A stretch of DNA of 64,000 nt, from the NCBI GenBank assembly GCA_029931535.1, contig JAQPZY010001688.1, positions 5,821,001 to 5,885,000 on the forward strand, read 5' to 3'. The notes beneath the pieces are model-generated. The model did not search any database and was not told the origin of the DNA. It saw only the letters and a list, made by a program, of their open reading frames with translations. The position numbers and the translations under genes are program-made. This DNA is from Margaritifera margaritifera. Its lineage: Eukaryota > Mollusca > Bivalvia > Unionida > Margaritiferidae. Below are positions 13,958-25,624 of this stretch, in pieces; within the stretch, counting starts at the first letter, position 1, and the number at the start of each line of letters is the position of its first letter.

Positions 13958-14790
13958 TCAATTTATATAAGAGAAATTTATACAACTGAAATTTAATGCT
14001 TTCCGGTTCATTTTATATCCTCTGTTGTTGTTATATAATTCCTGCTTGCTGTAAGCTTCTCTGAAATTTCTTTCCACTTTATTTTGTTTCCCTTGTCTAC
14101 AAGTGTTCTTTCTTCCGGTCTTCAGTATCTTGACTTTCTGTGTTGCCATCATTCTTTCAGACCGCATTCTGTATCCACTTTTATCTGTTGTACTCTACAA
14201 CTATCATATAAAATTTCTCATGACTTATTGTCTTATCACTTATTGTCTTACTCACCGTATCATCGATACTGTTCAACTTACTCATGGCACAGGTTACCAT
14301 CTCATCCTGTTTTAAATCATTATTATAAATTAGCTTTCTTTTGAAAGCGTTAGCTACAAACCCCAGAAAAGTTGCAAAGCCCGCTCAAGCTAGAGCATTG
14401 TTTCTATTCCGGCAACTGCTAAAGTATCAGCTACAGCACCCATACGTAGCAGTTGCCATGCTCACCTCTACCCACCTTCACAAAACTTGTAGGGTTTATG
14501 TTGATACTTTTTCTGACACCTCTGTAATCTATTTTACAAAGTCATTCTTAATTTCGTTGATCATTATCAACCTGAAATTAATGTCATTGTCTGCTGGCAG
14601 TTTAGGATACAAATGTAGTGCTTCTATTTGTCCTCCTTTTTAAAGATATTAAATTTGCAACAGTTTTCTCAGGCTGTTTTAGTTGTTCTGGTGTCTGTAA
14701 AAATTTCATGAACTTTTGATTATTCTTGGGGGGGGGGGATTTCGACCTTGAAATATAGTTATCTTCTTTTTGTCCACTAGTTCTCATTTT
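13958..14790 (-). pseudogene. Small virion-associated-like frame of the Polinton relic
   Basis: Minus-strand pieces include KLNSIDDTVSKTISDKTIS near 14220-14280 and the lysine-rich stretch MRSERMMATQKVKILKTGRK starting at 14167. Upstream pieces near 14340-14480 are Ala/Gly/Leu-rich and could be a membrane or glycine-rich segment. The combination of a hydrophobic glycine-rich part followed by a short helical segment recurs in small proteins encoded beside Polinton-type capsid genes, possibly minor capsid proteins. The frame is shifted at least twice. Function is inference. Confidence 0.35.
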
Positions 14791-15618
14791 CTGGCTTACG
14801 CTATTTATTGCTTACGATTTGTTACCACTTATTTATGTTGTCTGGTAGTGTTTCGCGTGTTATTGCATATTCTATTGTAAACTGGCTTAAAGAAACCGGA
14901 ATAATCAATTGTACGTAATCATCTGTTTCCATGGTGAAGCTCTTGAAATCATAAATAGTTTCGTCAACAACAAAAAAATGCCGTAATTGAATGTAAAAGT
15001 TGCATGGTAAAGAGTGTTAATGATGTTGCTTGTCTTACTTACTATTGATTACTGTGAAATTTCGCTTGGCTCACACCATTTCTGGAAATGTATTTGTCTG
15101 TACTTTTGGTACAGTAACTAATTTAACTCGTTGTTCTTTGACAGGTTTTAAAACAGAGACAGTTGTGTTCTTTGAATACATCAATATCAAACCCTAGACA
15201 ATAATACCTCCACCTGTCAAGTATCAAGTAATACATTTTGTTTGAGATACTTGGACTTGTATCATTATTTGACACCGCAACTTTATCATGCTCTTGTTTT
15301 GTTCTCTCTGCCTTTTGCTCTTTTAACTTCTTGTGAACGTTTTCCAAAATGTTGACTAAGTTCAACTCTACGTAGGTATTTCTTCGTTTTGTGAAATTAC
15401 CTTCTTCTGCGATTTGTTAGCCTTCCGTGTTTCTTTTTTTTAAGCTTTGCTTTCTCCACCTTCCATTTATTTTGCAGATAATTATATGTAAATGTAACCA
15501 CGATTTTAAGGTTGATTGCTTATTATTCAACACATATTTTGAATAACCTTTTTATTCACTTGAACTAGTTTTAAAATTTGGGTAGTAAAACATTTTTTGA
15601 ACAAATAGTGAAATATAA
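14791..15618. other. Unassigned part of the Polinton relic
   Basis: A minus-strand open stretch at 15123-15365 is charged (VHKKLKEQKAERTKQEHDK) and could be another broken gene of the element. Nothing else recognisable. Confidence 0.35.
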
Positions 15619-16190
15619 ATGGAGACCAAGACATGCCTTAGACGCAACAAAGATAAAGATATAACTGAATTCAATAAAAACAGTTATTGTAAACCGTGGT
15701 ATAAGGCATATATAAAAAGTGGAGAAAAAATAATAATGAATACTAGTATTTTAAAGATTGGCAAAAAGAAAATAAAGACTATTTTTAAAAAATTGGAGCG
15801 AAGAAACATGTACTTAAATACATGAAAGAATACATCAAAAAGATACCACAAAGACGACAAATTCAGAATAATGCACCAAAACGAGAGGTATAATATTATA
15901 CGCATTGAAACGAAATGCAAAGTCGGATACAATGCTAAAAATTCTCCGTGTTCCCTCCTTTGACTTTTATTATAGATGGCATTATAAATGGCTGAATTTC
16001 ATAAAGCCTGAAGGTGTTGATAAATTAGATCTCAAAATATAAAGTTTTCCTTCATTCTCTTTTGACCCATCAGATCCAGAACAACAGAGAAAATGTTTTC
16101 ACTGGTCAAGTACTAGATACTTGAGACCTAGTGATAACATGTATAAAAATGATAAAATGCCATCAAAAAGACATACAAGACGACAATAGA
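15619..16190 (+). pseudogene. HNH/recombination endonuclease VII-like frame of the Polinton relic
   Basis: The frame opens with METKTCLRRNKDKDITEFNK at 15619, a shape typical of the N-terminal zinc-ribbon-and-linker of small HNH-type nucleases, where Cys pairs precede an 'EFNK' segment. It continues with a lysine-rich linker. After stops and shifts, a second block at 16058-16111 reads SFDPSDPEQQRKCFHW, followed by LRPSDNMYKNDKMPSKR, which matches the C-terminal 'D-P...HW...L.P' block of the same enzyme type. In the live element such a protein would cut DNA, perhaps resolving branched intermediates. One of the expected Cys pairs is lost. Assignment is by pattern and order of blocks, without a search. 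Confidence 0.5.
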
Positions 16191-16840
16191 AAACTCGAAG
16201 CTTTTAAAAGTGCTAACTTTATCACTTATGAGATTTTGGATCACGTGTTTTTGTCTGTTTTGTTTTTCATTAATGATTAACTACGTAATAAAAAGACACT
16301 CCAGTGATAAGTAACAACCGTGGTCAGAGAAAAAATGCATCGAGTACAAAGCACTCAACACACATTTATTTTCTGTTAACGTCAGTCCTTTGTTTTTCGT
16401 CCTTTTTTTCCTCAGGTGACTTTTTAAAATGTATGTGTTGGAATGTTATCAAGCTATCACTATAATCCTAACCTGAATTATAACAACGAGTAAAGTATCT
16501 AATGCCATTTGATGTTATGTGATCTTTTAAGGCTGTCTCTAATTGATTCCCATCATCGTGGGAGGGGGGAATCTTCTCATCAGAGATCTTACTGCTAGGA
16601 TGACGACATCTGACAATGTCTTTGATTCTTTGGCCGATCAATCATTTAGCAAGATCTCATATGGTGCATCTTTCTAATTCCTTGTCAGTTAAAGTTTTTT
16701 CCAGTTATCTCATTTTATGTTCCATTTGATCCACTAATGTTTAATTCCTCTTTGAATTTTTCTTCTTCAAAGATATTGTTATTTTTACCTCCTGTGAACC
16801 CCAATTCTTTCTCACGTTGTTTGGGCTCTATTTAAATAGC
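16191..16840. other. Unassigned spacer in the Polinton relic
   Basis: AT-rich, no coding sequence recognised; a G-run lies near 16560-16568. Confidence 0.4.
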
Positions 16841-16845
16841 GGGAA

Positions 16846-17240
16846 AATGGCAGAAGGTGGTGTAAGGTCTTTTGAAACTTTTTGACTTTCCTGAAGATTA
16901 CACGAGAGATGATAAATAATACACCCAATCAAGAGAAAATACTTAAATGAGTCTAATCTAACTAAAGATGATTTTACAACTTCACAACACAATCCTCGAA
17001 GATAATAAATCTATACTTTAACAAGATAGATGTGCAACAATATCAGTTGATGATAAATGATTGTAAAATTGGAGATAACAGAATATATTATTATGACACA
17101 GACAGAAACAAAATAAGAAAAACACAGATGAACAAACCACGAAAAATGCTGTCTGAAGCACAACTAAGACTTGGTTTGAATATAAACAAACAACGGGTGC
17201 AATAAATAGAAGAAGAAAAAGAAAAAGAAAAAGCTAAATT
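16846..17240 (+). pseudogene. Unidentified broken frame at the right end of the Polinton relic
   Basis: A Met-initiated piece MAEGGVRSFETF at 16846 shifts frame into DFPEDYTRDDK. A later stretch (about 17030-17190) reads QYQLMINDCKIGDNRIYYYD and then KMLSEAQLRLGLNINKQRVQ before a lysine/glutamate-rich end (EEEKEKEKAK). The pieces have one orientation and coding-like composition but no family I recognise. It is grouped with the Polinton relic by position only. Confidence 0.35.
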
Positions 17241-17313
17241 GGCAGCCCTTTTCTTTTTCCTTTTCTTTTCTCTAAGTAACATTTATTAACACTGTGTATG
17301 AAGATGACGTGTC

Positions 17314-17650
17314 TTGCACCTGAAAAACAGAAACACAACGCAAAGAGCCGTTGGAGCCAACAGTTACCATCAGACAGCCAATACAAATTCCAGACTTTTT
17401 GCTGACGACAGTTCTCTTTCTTACGCTTCTAGAGGTATGCAAGCTATCCAATACATACTCAATGTTGACTTAGAAACTTACAATGACTGGTCAATCAATG
17501 GCTAGTGGGCATTAACCCTGCAAAAACTGAAAACATTTTTCTTAGCAAAGAGAATATCCATCTCTATCCCAAACTGGAATTGCAAAGTGATTCACGTGCT
17601 TTTGTTGACAATCATAAACACTGGGCATTTACAAGTGCACCCGAAGTGTC
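17314..17650 (+). pseudogene. LINE reverse transcriptase fragment with FADD box
   Basis: Contains the RT catalytic box in the phrase SRLFADDSSLSYASRGMQAI near 17386-17445, followed by LNVDLETYNDWSIN. After a frameshift comes INPAKTENIFLSKENI and an HKHLGI-type block near 17610-17630, the order found in CR1/L2/jockey-group LINE reverse transcriptases. Only about 110 codons survive. Unlike the 6.8-8.7 kb relic, the catalytic FADD is intact, and the two belong to different LINE lineages. Confidence 0.8.
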
Positions 17651-18904
17651 GTGATTCTTCTACGTAGGTACATGAAGGATGATTAAGAGTGACATCTTCA
17701 AACCACTTTTCTTTCCCTTTTTTCTAATGTGGAACGGCATGAAAGACTACAAGAAAAAAATATATTAGTACTCATATCAGTATCGTATCATATCATCCCA
17801 TTTACAATTGATCACGTGATTAAATATTGTGACCCATATTTTCCGATGGATGGTTAGATCAAGAATGACTAATTGACACAGCTGATGTTGAAGTCTTACC
17901 GGAGTTTTCCCTTGCTGTTCTGACTACTTTCTCCATCATATGATCGTACCACTTATTTACACACTTGATTCCATCATTTCAAGTCAGTTGCTCGTGTATG
18001 GGTAGGGCTCATTAGCCATGGCTTCATTAGTGTGTATTGGGGAGACATGAGATTAAAGGTGATAATTTGTTGAAAATTTCATAGCCATTAGCAGGCCTTG
18101 TGTCCTTTGACTCTGGATATTTTCAAAGTCCACTTCTACTAAACCTGTCAACATTTTATTATACCAACAGTGTTTCATTAAATTTATCAGCTTGTATCAT
18201 ATCCATAAATCCACTGAAAGAAAATAATGCAACTGTGTTCTAACAAATTTTCAATTTTAGAAAGGCAATGTTCCTTCGAAAGGTTTCGTGAATTACAATT
18301 TTCAGGCAAAATTTGCAAGGATGGTCAACATAGAATACTTATTGCAAAAAGGTTAGAATTGCTACAAAGATATGCACAATGACACAAATTATCTTTATAT
18401 ATACCATGTTTAGTGGACAGTTTTTAGTTTTCGACATTACCATCAGTCTATTAAGAGTCATTATAGTTGTGAAAAATCATTCTAAATTCAGAGAGAGGAA
18501 TTATTTAAAATATTCATTGGATTATAAAAGTGCACATAGACTTTTTGATTTTAGATTCTGAATTGATGATTTTGGGATTTATGTGAACTTATTCAAATAT
18601 ATTCTGGAGTACTTCGTTTTGACACATCAGCACATTAAAGACTACTGGCACATCCTGACATTAAAGTCTATTGGTACATCAGCGCATTCAAGGATATAAA
18701 ATTCTTTCGGAACATTCTATATTTAGGACTTGTGATTAGGACACTTAGGATTATTGGATAAATTTTTATTTTATTTCACGTTACTGTCAGTGTCTTTTGA
18801 TTTTCATTTTAATTATCTAGAAATAAATTGCTTGTTGAATTTTACTTGATTTTTTGATTTTACTTTCTATCTGTTACATTTTTCTTAGACCATAGAGTCG
18901 TAAC

Positions 18905-19003
<99 letters not shown>

Positions 19004-19829
19004 GTCACGATTGTGATGAAAACAAAATTGTTACAATCTTATGAGCAATTTCTTTTTGGTTCCACTCTCGAGAATGAACTACGAAAACTATTGAGTCCTT
19101 TTATACTTGACAATGACAATCATCCTTCCTAATTATTGGAAGTTTATTGTGTTTTGTCTTTTGAAACTAAATTTGATAACTAGTTGAAAAAGTCCTTCAA
19201 GTTAGACACTGTCTCACATTTTTAGTTAACAGATAATTCGGAAAATGAATGTGACAAGAAGTCCATTGATATATAGCCAAGACAAAGTTACATGTAACTT
19301 TTCATTTTGCCGTTTACATTTATATAATCAATGGCTTTGCAAGTTTTAGAATTACTATAGCTGAGTGGAGGGTTGCGCACTTACAAAGAAGTTTTAAGTG
19401 GTGGTCTAAATTTGGCATGATCAAAGACTAACTGAACAATGTCACACAAAATGAAGAGTCACTTCTCAATAAAGTGGGTAGGACATTTACGGCCGAAGAT
19501 AAAGAAAATGGGGCTGATATATTTTATCCTCACGGGTTCCTTTGCTATTAAGTGTATTATTTTGAAAATGGCGTATAAATAAATCAAGTTTGAGAGCATA
19601 GGACTAGTGACTTCTATTTCTTATCCCTTTAGGAGTAAGCGGTGACTAAATTGGCTAGAAATGGAGTAGCACTTGTGAAATTATCTTTCCATGTGTAGTC
19701 ATTGACCTGCATCCTTTCTCACTTAAAACAGATTGTTCCTTGTCTGTGTCCCAACAGCAAAGCTTGTTTTTGGAGTAATTTCATTTTAATTCAATATTTC
19801 AAGCCTCTAAAGTCATTATATCCTCCTGA
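17651..19829. other. Non-coding stretch with one microsatellite
   Basis: No gene recognised on either strand. 'CACATCAGCACATTAAAGACTACTGG' and 'ACATCAGCGCATTCAAGG' near 18624-18700 are a weak local repetition. Confidence 0.5.
18905..18998. repeat. (AT)n microsatellite
   Basis: About 47 AT units with one early AAAT interruption. Confidence 0.97.
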
Positions 19830-20024
19830 ATGTTACGTTATATTGTCACTTGTAACATCCATTTGTCTATGTTACGTTATATTGTCACTTGTAACATCCA
19901 TTTGTCTATGTTACGTTATATTGTCACTTGTAACATCCATTTGTCTATGTTACGTTATATTGTCACTTGTAACATCCATTTGTCTATGTTACGTTATATT
20001 GTCACTTGTAACATCCATTTGTCT
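19830..20024. repeat. Minisatellite, 5 x 39 bp
   Basis: Five head-to-tail copies of a 39-bp unit beginning ATGTTACGTTATATTGTCAC, with copy starts at 19830, 19869, 19908, 19947 and 19986 and no differences seen. Each unit contains TGTTAC and GTAACA as inverted arms, so each can form a small stem. Thirty-nine is a multiple of three, so open frames run through it on the plus strand; these are not evidence for a protein. Confidence 0.97.
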
Positions 20025-21669
20025 ATGGTTTCCTTTTCTCTTTGAGGTTTCTACTTTCAAGCTTCTGTGGAGGTACGAGTTTTATATTTTCTGAGTGTGC
20101 ATCAAATATTACTAAGTATTTCCTGCATATAGCTTGCCAACTTTTTCCTATTATCTGGTTTTAATATCCAACATAAAATGTGTAATGCACTGTATCAGAT
20201 TTGTGACTGATATGTCTATTGTTCGAACTCTACAAAGGTCGGTGTATTCAACAAGGACCATCTTCGACCCAAGTTTGTTCTAGAGGCATATAATAATGTT
20301 GTCCGTCGCTTTAGTACATCCTGTTAATACAAATTTTGTATTCCATTCCACTATAAATCTGCACATTTAGCAGATCGTAAATTTGCTTATACATCTCTCA
20401 ACACAAAAGAGAAAGAACGTTAATTTTGCTTTTCTCCATCCATTCCACAGTGCACAAATGTATACATGCTACCATCTATTAAGTAACTTTATCATGGGTA
20501 ATTTGTTTATTCATGTTACCAGAGAGTAGTCCGAGATTTATGTATGATAAACTTTATTTTATCTTGTTTGTTCTACTCTATTACATCTTCCCCATTTTAT
20601 GTATAAGAAGGACCGATGGGTTGTAGTCTTTCTTGGACCTTATTTCGGATCGCCAGAATAATCTGAACCTCTGTGCTGCCATTGCTGACCACAGTATCGT
20701 TATCCGGATGCGCATATTCATACCATAAACAACTTTACCTTTACATCACAACTTTTTCCAACTATATTCACTTTTTGTATCTATTGATTCTTAGATATGT
20801 TTTCCTTCCATTGGTAATGGTTGGAGGGCCTTCTATTCGCTATCATTTGCATACTAAACTAGCACTTCAGAACTAACAAGTTTGTATCAACTAAGCTTTC
20901 TAAACTGATCTGGCCAACAAATTCAACTTTTGTACAAATTAACGGAAAACCTTCCTTGTATTGTAGCTGTCCTGGTGATGTAGGCTACATGGGGAAATTA
21001 GCAGGTAGAGCAAACAAACAAACGTGTTGGTTACATTTCACTACACCAAATTCAAATTAAAATTCTCACCATGAAAACTTACTTACTTATCTTGGATTAA
21101 CGACGTGTGCGGCCATTCGGCCATGTACGTCGGCCTACTGATAATTAGTTAGTTAGTTAGTTAGTTGATTAAAGTTGCGTATCGGTCCTTCGACCATGTG
21201 CGACTATTTAAAAACTGTACCCACGGCGTACTTTTTTAATTTCTGCGAGATGTTACATGTCTGTACGAGGCCAATTTGAAAAGGGCATGTCTGAAGGTGC
21301 AAAGTGGCAGCGGAATCATGAGTTGAAACGCCATAGACTAACTTTATGTCAAATTCTGCGAAGGTGCATAATTCGGGCAGTCCCCATCGGTAAATTATGT
21401 GTTAGCCACATATTTTAATTGTAATGGAGCTATTAGATAGAAGTTTCCTACTCTTTTGCCGTTCTTGAATTATGTGTACACTATGTACTTATACTGTTTT
21501 AAAAAGGTAAATGTAACAGAGGGTGAAGGTCACCCATTATTATTTTTAGTGATCTTGGTCATTTCCTTTCTCGAGTTCATTTTTTAGATTGGTGTGGCAA
21601 ATGGATCAAATTTGTGGTCAAAAAGAGTTGTGATCTGAACAGGTTTTCGAATTAGGTAATTTAATTCTT
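20025..21669. other. Non-coding stretch
   Basis: No supported gene. Near 21115-21205 there is a less AT-rich phrase with 'GCGGCCATTCGGCCATGTACG', a TTAG run and a related 'CCTTCGACCATGTGCG', probably a dispersed repeat end. Near 21230-21410 the sequence is also less AT-rich, without a recognised frame. Confidence 0.45.
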
Positions 21670-22725
21670 TTAGCGCGTAGACGGGCTGGGGGCTATCTCC
21701 GGCGATGGCAGGATCGCTGGCTTCAGGTGGTCGGGCATTTCAAATTCAAGTCTGATTCGGTCCCTAGGAGTTTCTGGTTCGATTATATCAGCTACAATAA
21801 GTTCTTCCATCCGGCTGTAATAGGTGACTTCTTCGTGCTCGAGCTTGTGGTGTTTTATCAAGTTGTTGCAAATCAGCGCTGCTAGTGGGATAGGGCATTC
21901 GCTGAATTTGTGCTCCATTTTCTGTTTGATGTTTATTGATGACTTATAGGACCAAGCCTTGATGGCCTTATTTTGATTTTTTCCCATGTGTTTTGCTTTT
22001 GTGACCACCAGGAAATTTGCTATGTGTCGTTTCGCGTCCTTCCGGTCGCTCCAAAGGTCGCTGATTCCCACCTCTCGTGACTGGTTGCAAATGTAATCCC
22101 TTGCTAGTTGATATAGCGTTGTTGTCTTCTTCTTTGCAACCGTGCCCTCCGCCGGCTGTGGTGTTGACGCTGCAATGGGTGGGGATTGTTTCCTCACTTT
22201 CGCCTCTTGCATTTTCGTGTCGCCTCGGATTTCTTTTTTCTTTTTTTCTTCCTTTCTCCCTTCCCTGTCTTGTGCCCTGTTGTGTTGTTTTTGATCGTGG
22301 TGGTGGTGGCAGTGACGGTATCTGTGACGTTTCGTCACTGCGGGATGCTGTGGTCGGCTTCTGTGTCTGCTGCTTTGTATCTCCCTTTGTGCCTGCTTTA
22401 TCCCTTTCCTTCTCCCCTGAGGGCTTATTTCGATTGTTGTTTTGTGGTCCCATATCAGGAGAAGAGTGGTTCTCTTTTCCTGTGCTCTTAATCTCTACCC
22501 TGATACTAGGCTAATGCCAAGACCATTTAGCGCATTCAGGGCTTGTTCAGGGATCATGACTTCCATCGCTTGCGAGATTTCTGTTGTTGTTCGTTGCTCT
22601 CTTCTTTCGTCACTTAATTTGTTTTCCTCATCCTCTGTATGCAATTGGACAGACATGGATATATTTTTCTTCTTATATCTACACTGAAGATGAGGTAAAT
22701 AACCGACTAAATAACTCCATAACAT
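21670..22725 (-). pseudogene. Unidentified broken protein gene (GC-richer island)
   Basis: A minus-strand coding-like block interrupted by at least one TAG (22495-22497) and one frameshift. The start segment (codons from 22725, an inner Met at about 22656) reads MSVQLHTEDEENKLSDERRE, then a helical SQAMEVMIPEQALNALNGLG. The middle is a disordered Lys/Arg/Gln/Pro-rich linker with SLPPPPRSK in one frame. The terminal segment, about 130 residues ending at 21670, looks folded: TLYQLARDYICNQSREVGIS, then SDRKDAKRHIANFLVVTKAK, PIPLAALICNNLIKHHKLEH and an acidic-proline tail. No Cys/His finger, RT, integrase or transposase motif is visible. GC content and codon use differ from the flanks. Possible origins are a retroelement ORF1/gag, an RNA-virus-derived insertion or a degenerate host exon; none can be chosen from sequence alone. 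Confidence 0.5.
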
Positions 22726-23679
22726 GCCAAAATATTACTGGCTGCTAATGAGAAGTTGGCGTCCGTGGTCCTTATCTTATGAACATGAGTCGAACAAATG
22801 ACTTCTTCGTATTCATGTTGTATGACTGTTGCAGATAACAGACTTGAGATGAAAGATCTACAGAGACAACAGTTCCGTTTGTTGCTCTCATCTGACCTGT
22901 CCACCAAGGTTCAGATAAAGTCTTATTAGCTCTGTATCATGTAACATCTTCTGTGACAGTGGCGGGCAACATCAAAGGAGTGAGCAGAGCGTTTGCAAAC
23001 TGCCTTGGTCAACCCCCGTGACACCTAATGTGAGACTTAATTCATATTCTGTCATTGCTAACGCTAAGAACAATGTTTGGGTATACCACACAGAAGAAAT
23101 GTTGCCTCACGCAAATGCAGAAATACTCGGTCACTGTGAGACAAATGTAAACACGATGTAACATGTCACCGAAATTGTTAATACGTTATATTAATATCCA
23201 ATGTTGAAGTTACTAATGTTACAGGCCCAAAAATGATATGGGGCACATAGGCACAACTGGGCCAGCATTTTATACTTCCTCTAGGCAATGACCTAAACAC
23301 TTTTTTTTTAGTTCACCAGTTGTCATAAACTGGGTAAAAAAAGGAAGAATAAAGAAAGCTGAAGTAAAGGCTAGGTAACAAATTACGTTTGACTTTCCTT
23401 GCGTTCAGACCTAAGCTTTCGCTTGACAACTTCAAACTCAGTTTTTGACGAGCATAAAACTCTTCAAAATTTGCACGTGACTCTCAATGACATACGTTGC
23501 TCTTCTTCTACAAGGTTTTCTAATATCAGATTCTTTCAATTTTGACGATTTGATCTTCTGAAAAATCAGGATCATCAAGCAGAGAACGCCAGACTCAAAG
23601 GAATCGTCATCGTAACTCTACAATGTGGTACAAAGTTGCCCTTTCCCGACTCGCGCTACATAAAAGTTGAGGTGCTCTC

Positions 23680-23682
23680 AAC

Positions 23683-23774
<92 letters not shown>
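23680..23774. repeat. (CAA)n-(AT)n microsatellite
   Basis: Five or six CAA units pass directly into about 40 AT units. Confidence 0.96.
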
Positions 23775-23776
<2 letters not shown>

Positions 23777-24662
23777 CTCCAACATAGACTTTGTAGATAA
23801 AGATTTCCCACGTTGATGTCGTAAAACATATTACTTTCTAACGAGAACCTTGGACACAAGCCGTTTGAAGAGACAATCAGGCAAAATCCCATCGCGATCA
23901 TACAATAAAGAATAATAAATCTTGAAAGAATGTTATTTGCTCTGTGTGTGGCTAGATGATCAGGTCAAAAGATCCCCTCCCCCATTTCGATTACAAGGGG
24001 ATATTGTTCCAATTTCTTCATACTTCAAACGACAAGTCACTTTTGTGCCACGAATATATTGGTCCTATTGTCAGAGTTGAAGGAATTTAACTTATGGCAG
24101 TAAGAGAGTGATGGCGTTGAAGACAAACGGATAGTAAAGTTGTTTAAACAGATTGTCTATCAGACTTATTCACAGCAAGCGCCTGAAAGAATTAGTGTTT
24201 GCAATGTCTCAACAAATAAAATAAATGTTTATATTTTACGAACTTTATATTCCTTAGATGAGAATGTAATCCTTCCAATGTTCACGAATGTCTGTAATTG
24301 TAATAAAAAATATTTGAAAGCTAGGAATTTCACAAAATACAGAAAAGAGTATTCGTTTACGTTATCTTTCTCCTCCTTCGAATTCTAAAATGTTTAGTCA
24401 AGAGTCACATGAAGAAGAAGAAAACATAACATGCTTTATATGAATCCAATGGTATTTTAGAGACAATTTCTCAAAAAAGTATCAGCCCACATGCAAGTGA
24501 GCCCAACCCATAAAATCAAATTGAAAAACATATAAATAGCTTTAGTAGTCATCCAGTCAGGTCAATTCTCATATTTATTTCTGGTAAAGATGCAAGTTAT
24601 GCAGGAATTTGCATTCTGAATTTACAAACTACATTAACTTAAAGTAAAATGTGTGTCATTAT

Positions 24663-24665
<3 letters not shown>

Positions 24666-24702
<37 letters not shown>

Positions 24703-24726
24703 CAACAACAACAACAACAACAACAA
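24666..24726. repeat. (AC)n-(CAA)n microsatellite
   Basis: About 18 AC units followed by about eight CAA units. Confidence 0.96.
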
Positions 24727-25380
24727 CTACAAACCAGTATTGTACATGTCTTAGGCAGGAAGATTGACTGTGTAATTACAGCAATAGTTTCCAGAAAGGA
24801 GCAAAGGGTATAAAATTTATATTCAAGTTCTCCTACGTTATATTCAGTAAGGACTTAAGGTCAAAAGAAACAAAGATTTGTGAGTAAAATAAGACAACTA
24901 TTCATAGGTAATGTGTGCCAGCGGATATGCCGACGTCAATTTATGATTTCATTTCAAAGACTAAGCATACAATAAACTGTTTCTTGTATTCTTCCTGCAG
25001 ACATAGTGACGCTCATATAATGGCTAATTAAATTTTCTCGATTGGAAACATCTCATTCAGTCTTTACTCTCCCAGGCTGATTTTCGATACATCATGAAGA
25101 CGAAAACATCTTCAAAACCGACCACAATCAACATTATCTCTTCTAGTAAATTCAGTGGCATTAACAGATTAAGTGGCTCGTGGCGCACGATTCAACCGAA
25201 TTCGCATAAGGATTTTAAGGCCTAGCACTACCTCTGATGCATGCTGTGACGAGAGAAAATAGCCATTAAATGTGCATCTCCACCAAAAGGAAGAAGTTAT
25301 AAAAAGGACCATAAACTTCTCTTGCTAAATCTTTCTTAACGAATCCTGCAGACAGGTCTGCACCCTAAGCCAGAGAGAAT

Positions 25381-25382
<2 letters not shown>

Positions 25383-25449
<67 letters not shown>
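25383..25449. repeat. (GA)n microsatellite
   Basis: About 33 uninterrupted GA units. Confidence 0.97.
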
Positions 25450-25451
<2 letters not shown>

Positions 25452-25577
25452 AATTCGTAATGTATACAATGAGATAGAGGAGACGCTTGTCATTAGAAAA
25501 GAGAATTGGTAAAGCTACTGATTTTTCCTTTTTCCTACAAATAAATAATCTACAGGATTCTAGATACTCAAATATCA

Positions 25578-25579
<2 letters not shown>

Positions 25580-25622
<43 letters not shown>
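25580..25622. repeat. (TTA)n microsatellite
   Basis: About 14 TTA units. Confidence 0.96.

Positions 25623-25624
<2 letters not shown>

Larger units (their letters stand above)
9482..17240. mobile_element. Polinton/Maverick-like virus-transposon relic
   Basis: A 7.7-kb block of broken protein-coding sequence on both strands. The pieces, left to right, are a protein-primed DNA polymerase B N-terminal region (plus), a capsid-like frame (minus), a coiled-coil-rich frame (minus), a small alpha-helical frame (minus), an HNH/endonuclease-like frame (plus) and a lysine-rich frame (plus). Coexistence of PolB with virion-like genes in one block is the signature of Polintons and of the related adintovirus-like elements. 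No integrase, packaging ATPase, protease or polymerase C-terminal half was found, and I could not see terminal inverted repeats, so the copy is incomplete as well as frameshifted. Boundaries are approximate, set by the outermost recognisable coding pieces. Confidence 0.7.

Noticed and set aside
14341..14643. 100-codon plus-strand frame in the Polinton relic
   Set aside because: The minus strand carries the pieces consistent with neighbouring element genes; this frame is likely their shadow.
19702..20094. 130-codon plus-strand frame
   Set aside because: It is kept open by the 39-bp minisatellite, whose unit is a multiple of three; the repeated peptide is not evidence of a protein.
22077..22514. 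145-codon plus-strand frame
   Set aside because: It is the antisense shadow of the minus-strand GC-rich reading frame; rich in Ser/Cys/Phe as expected of a complement of Lys/Arg/Gln codons.
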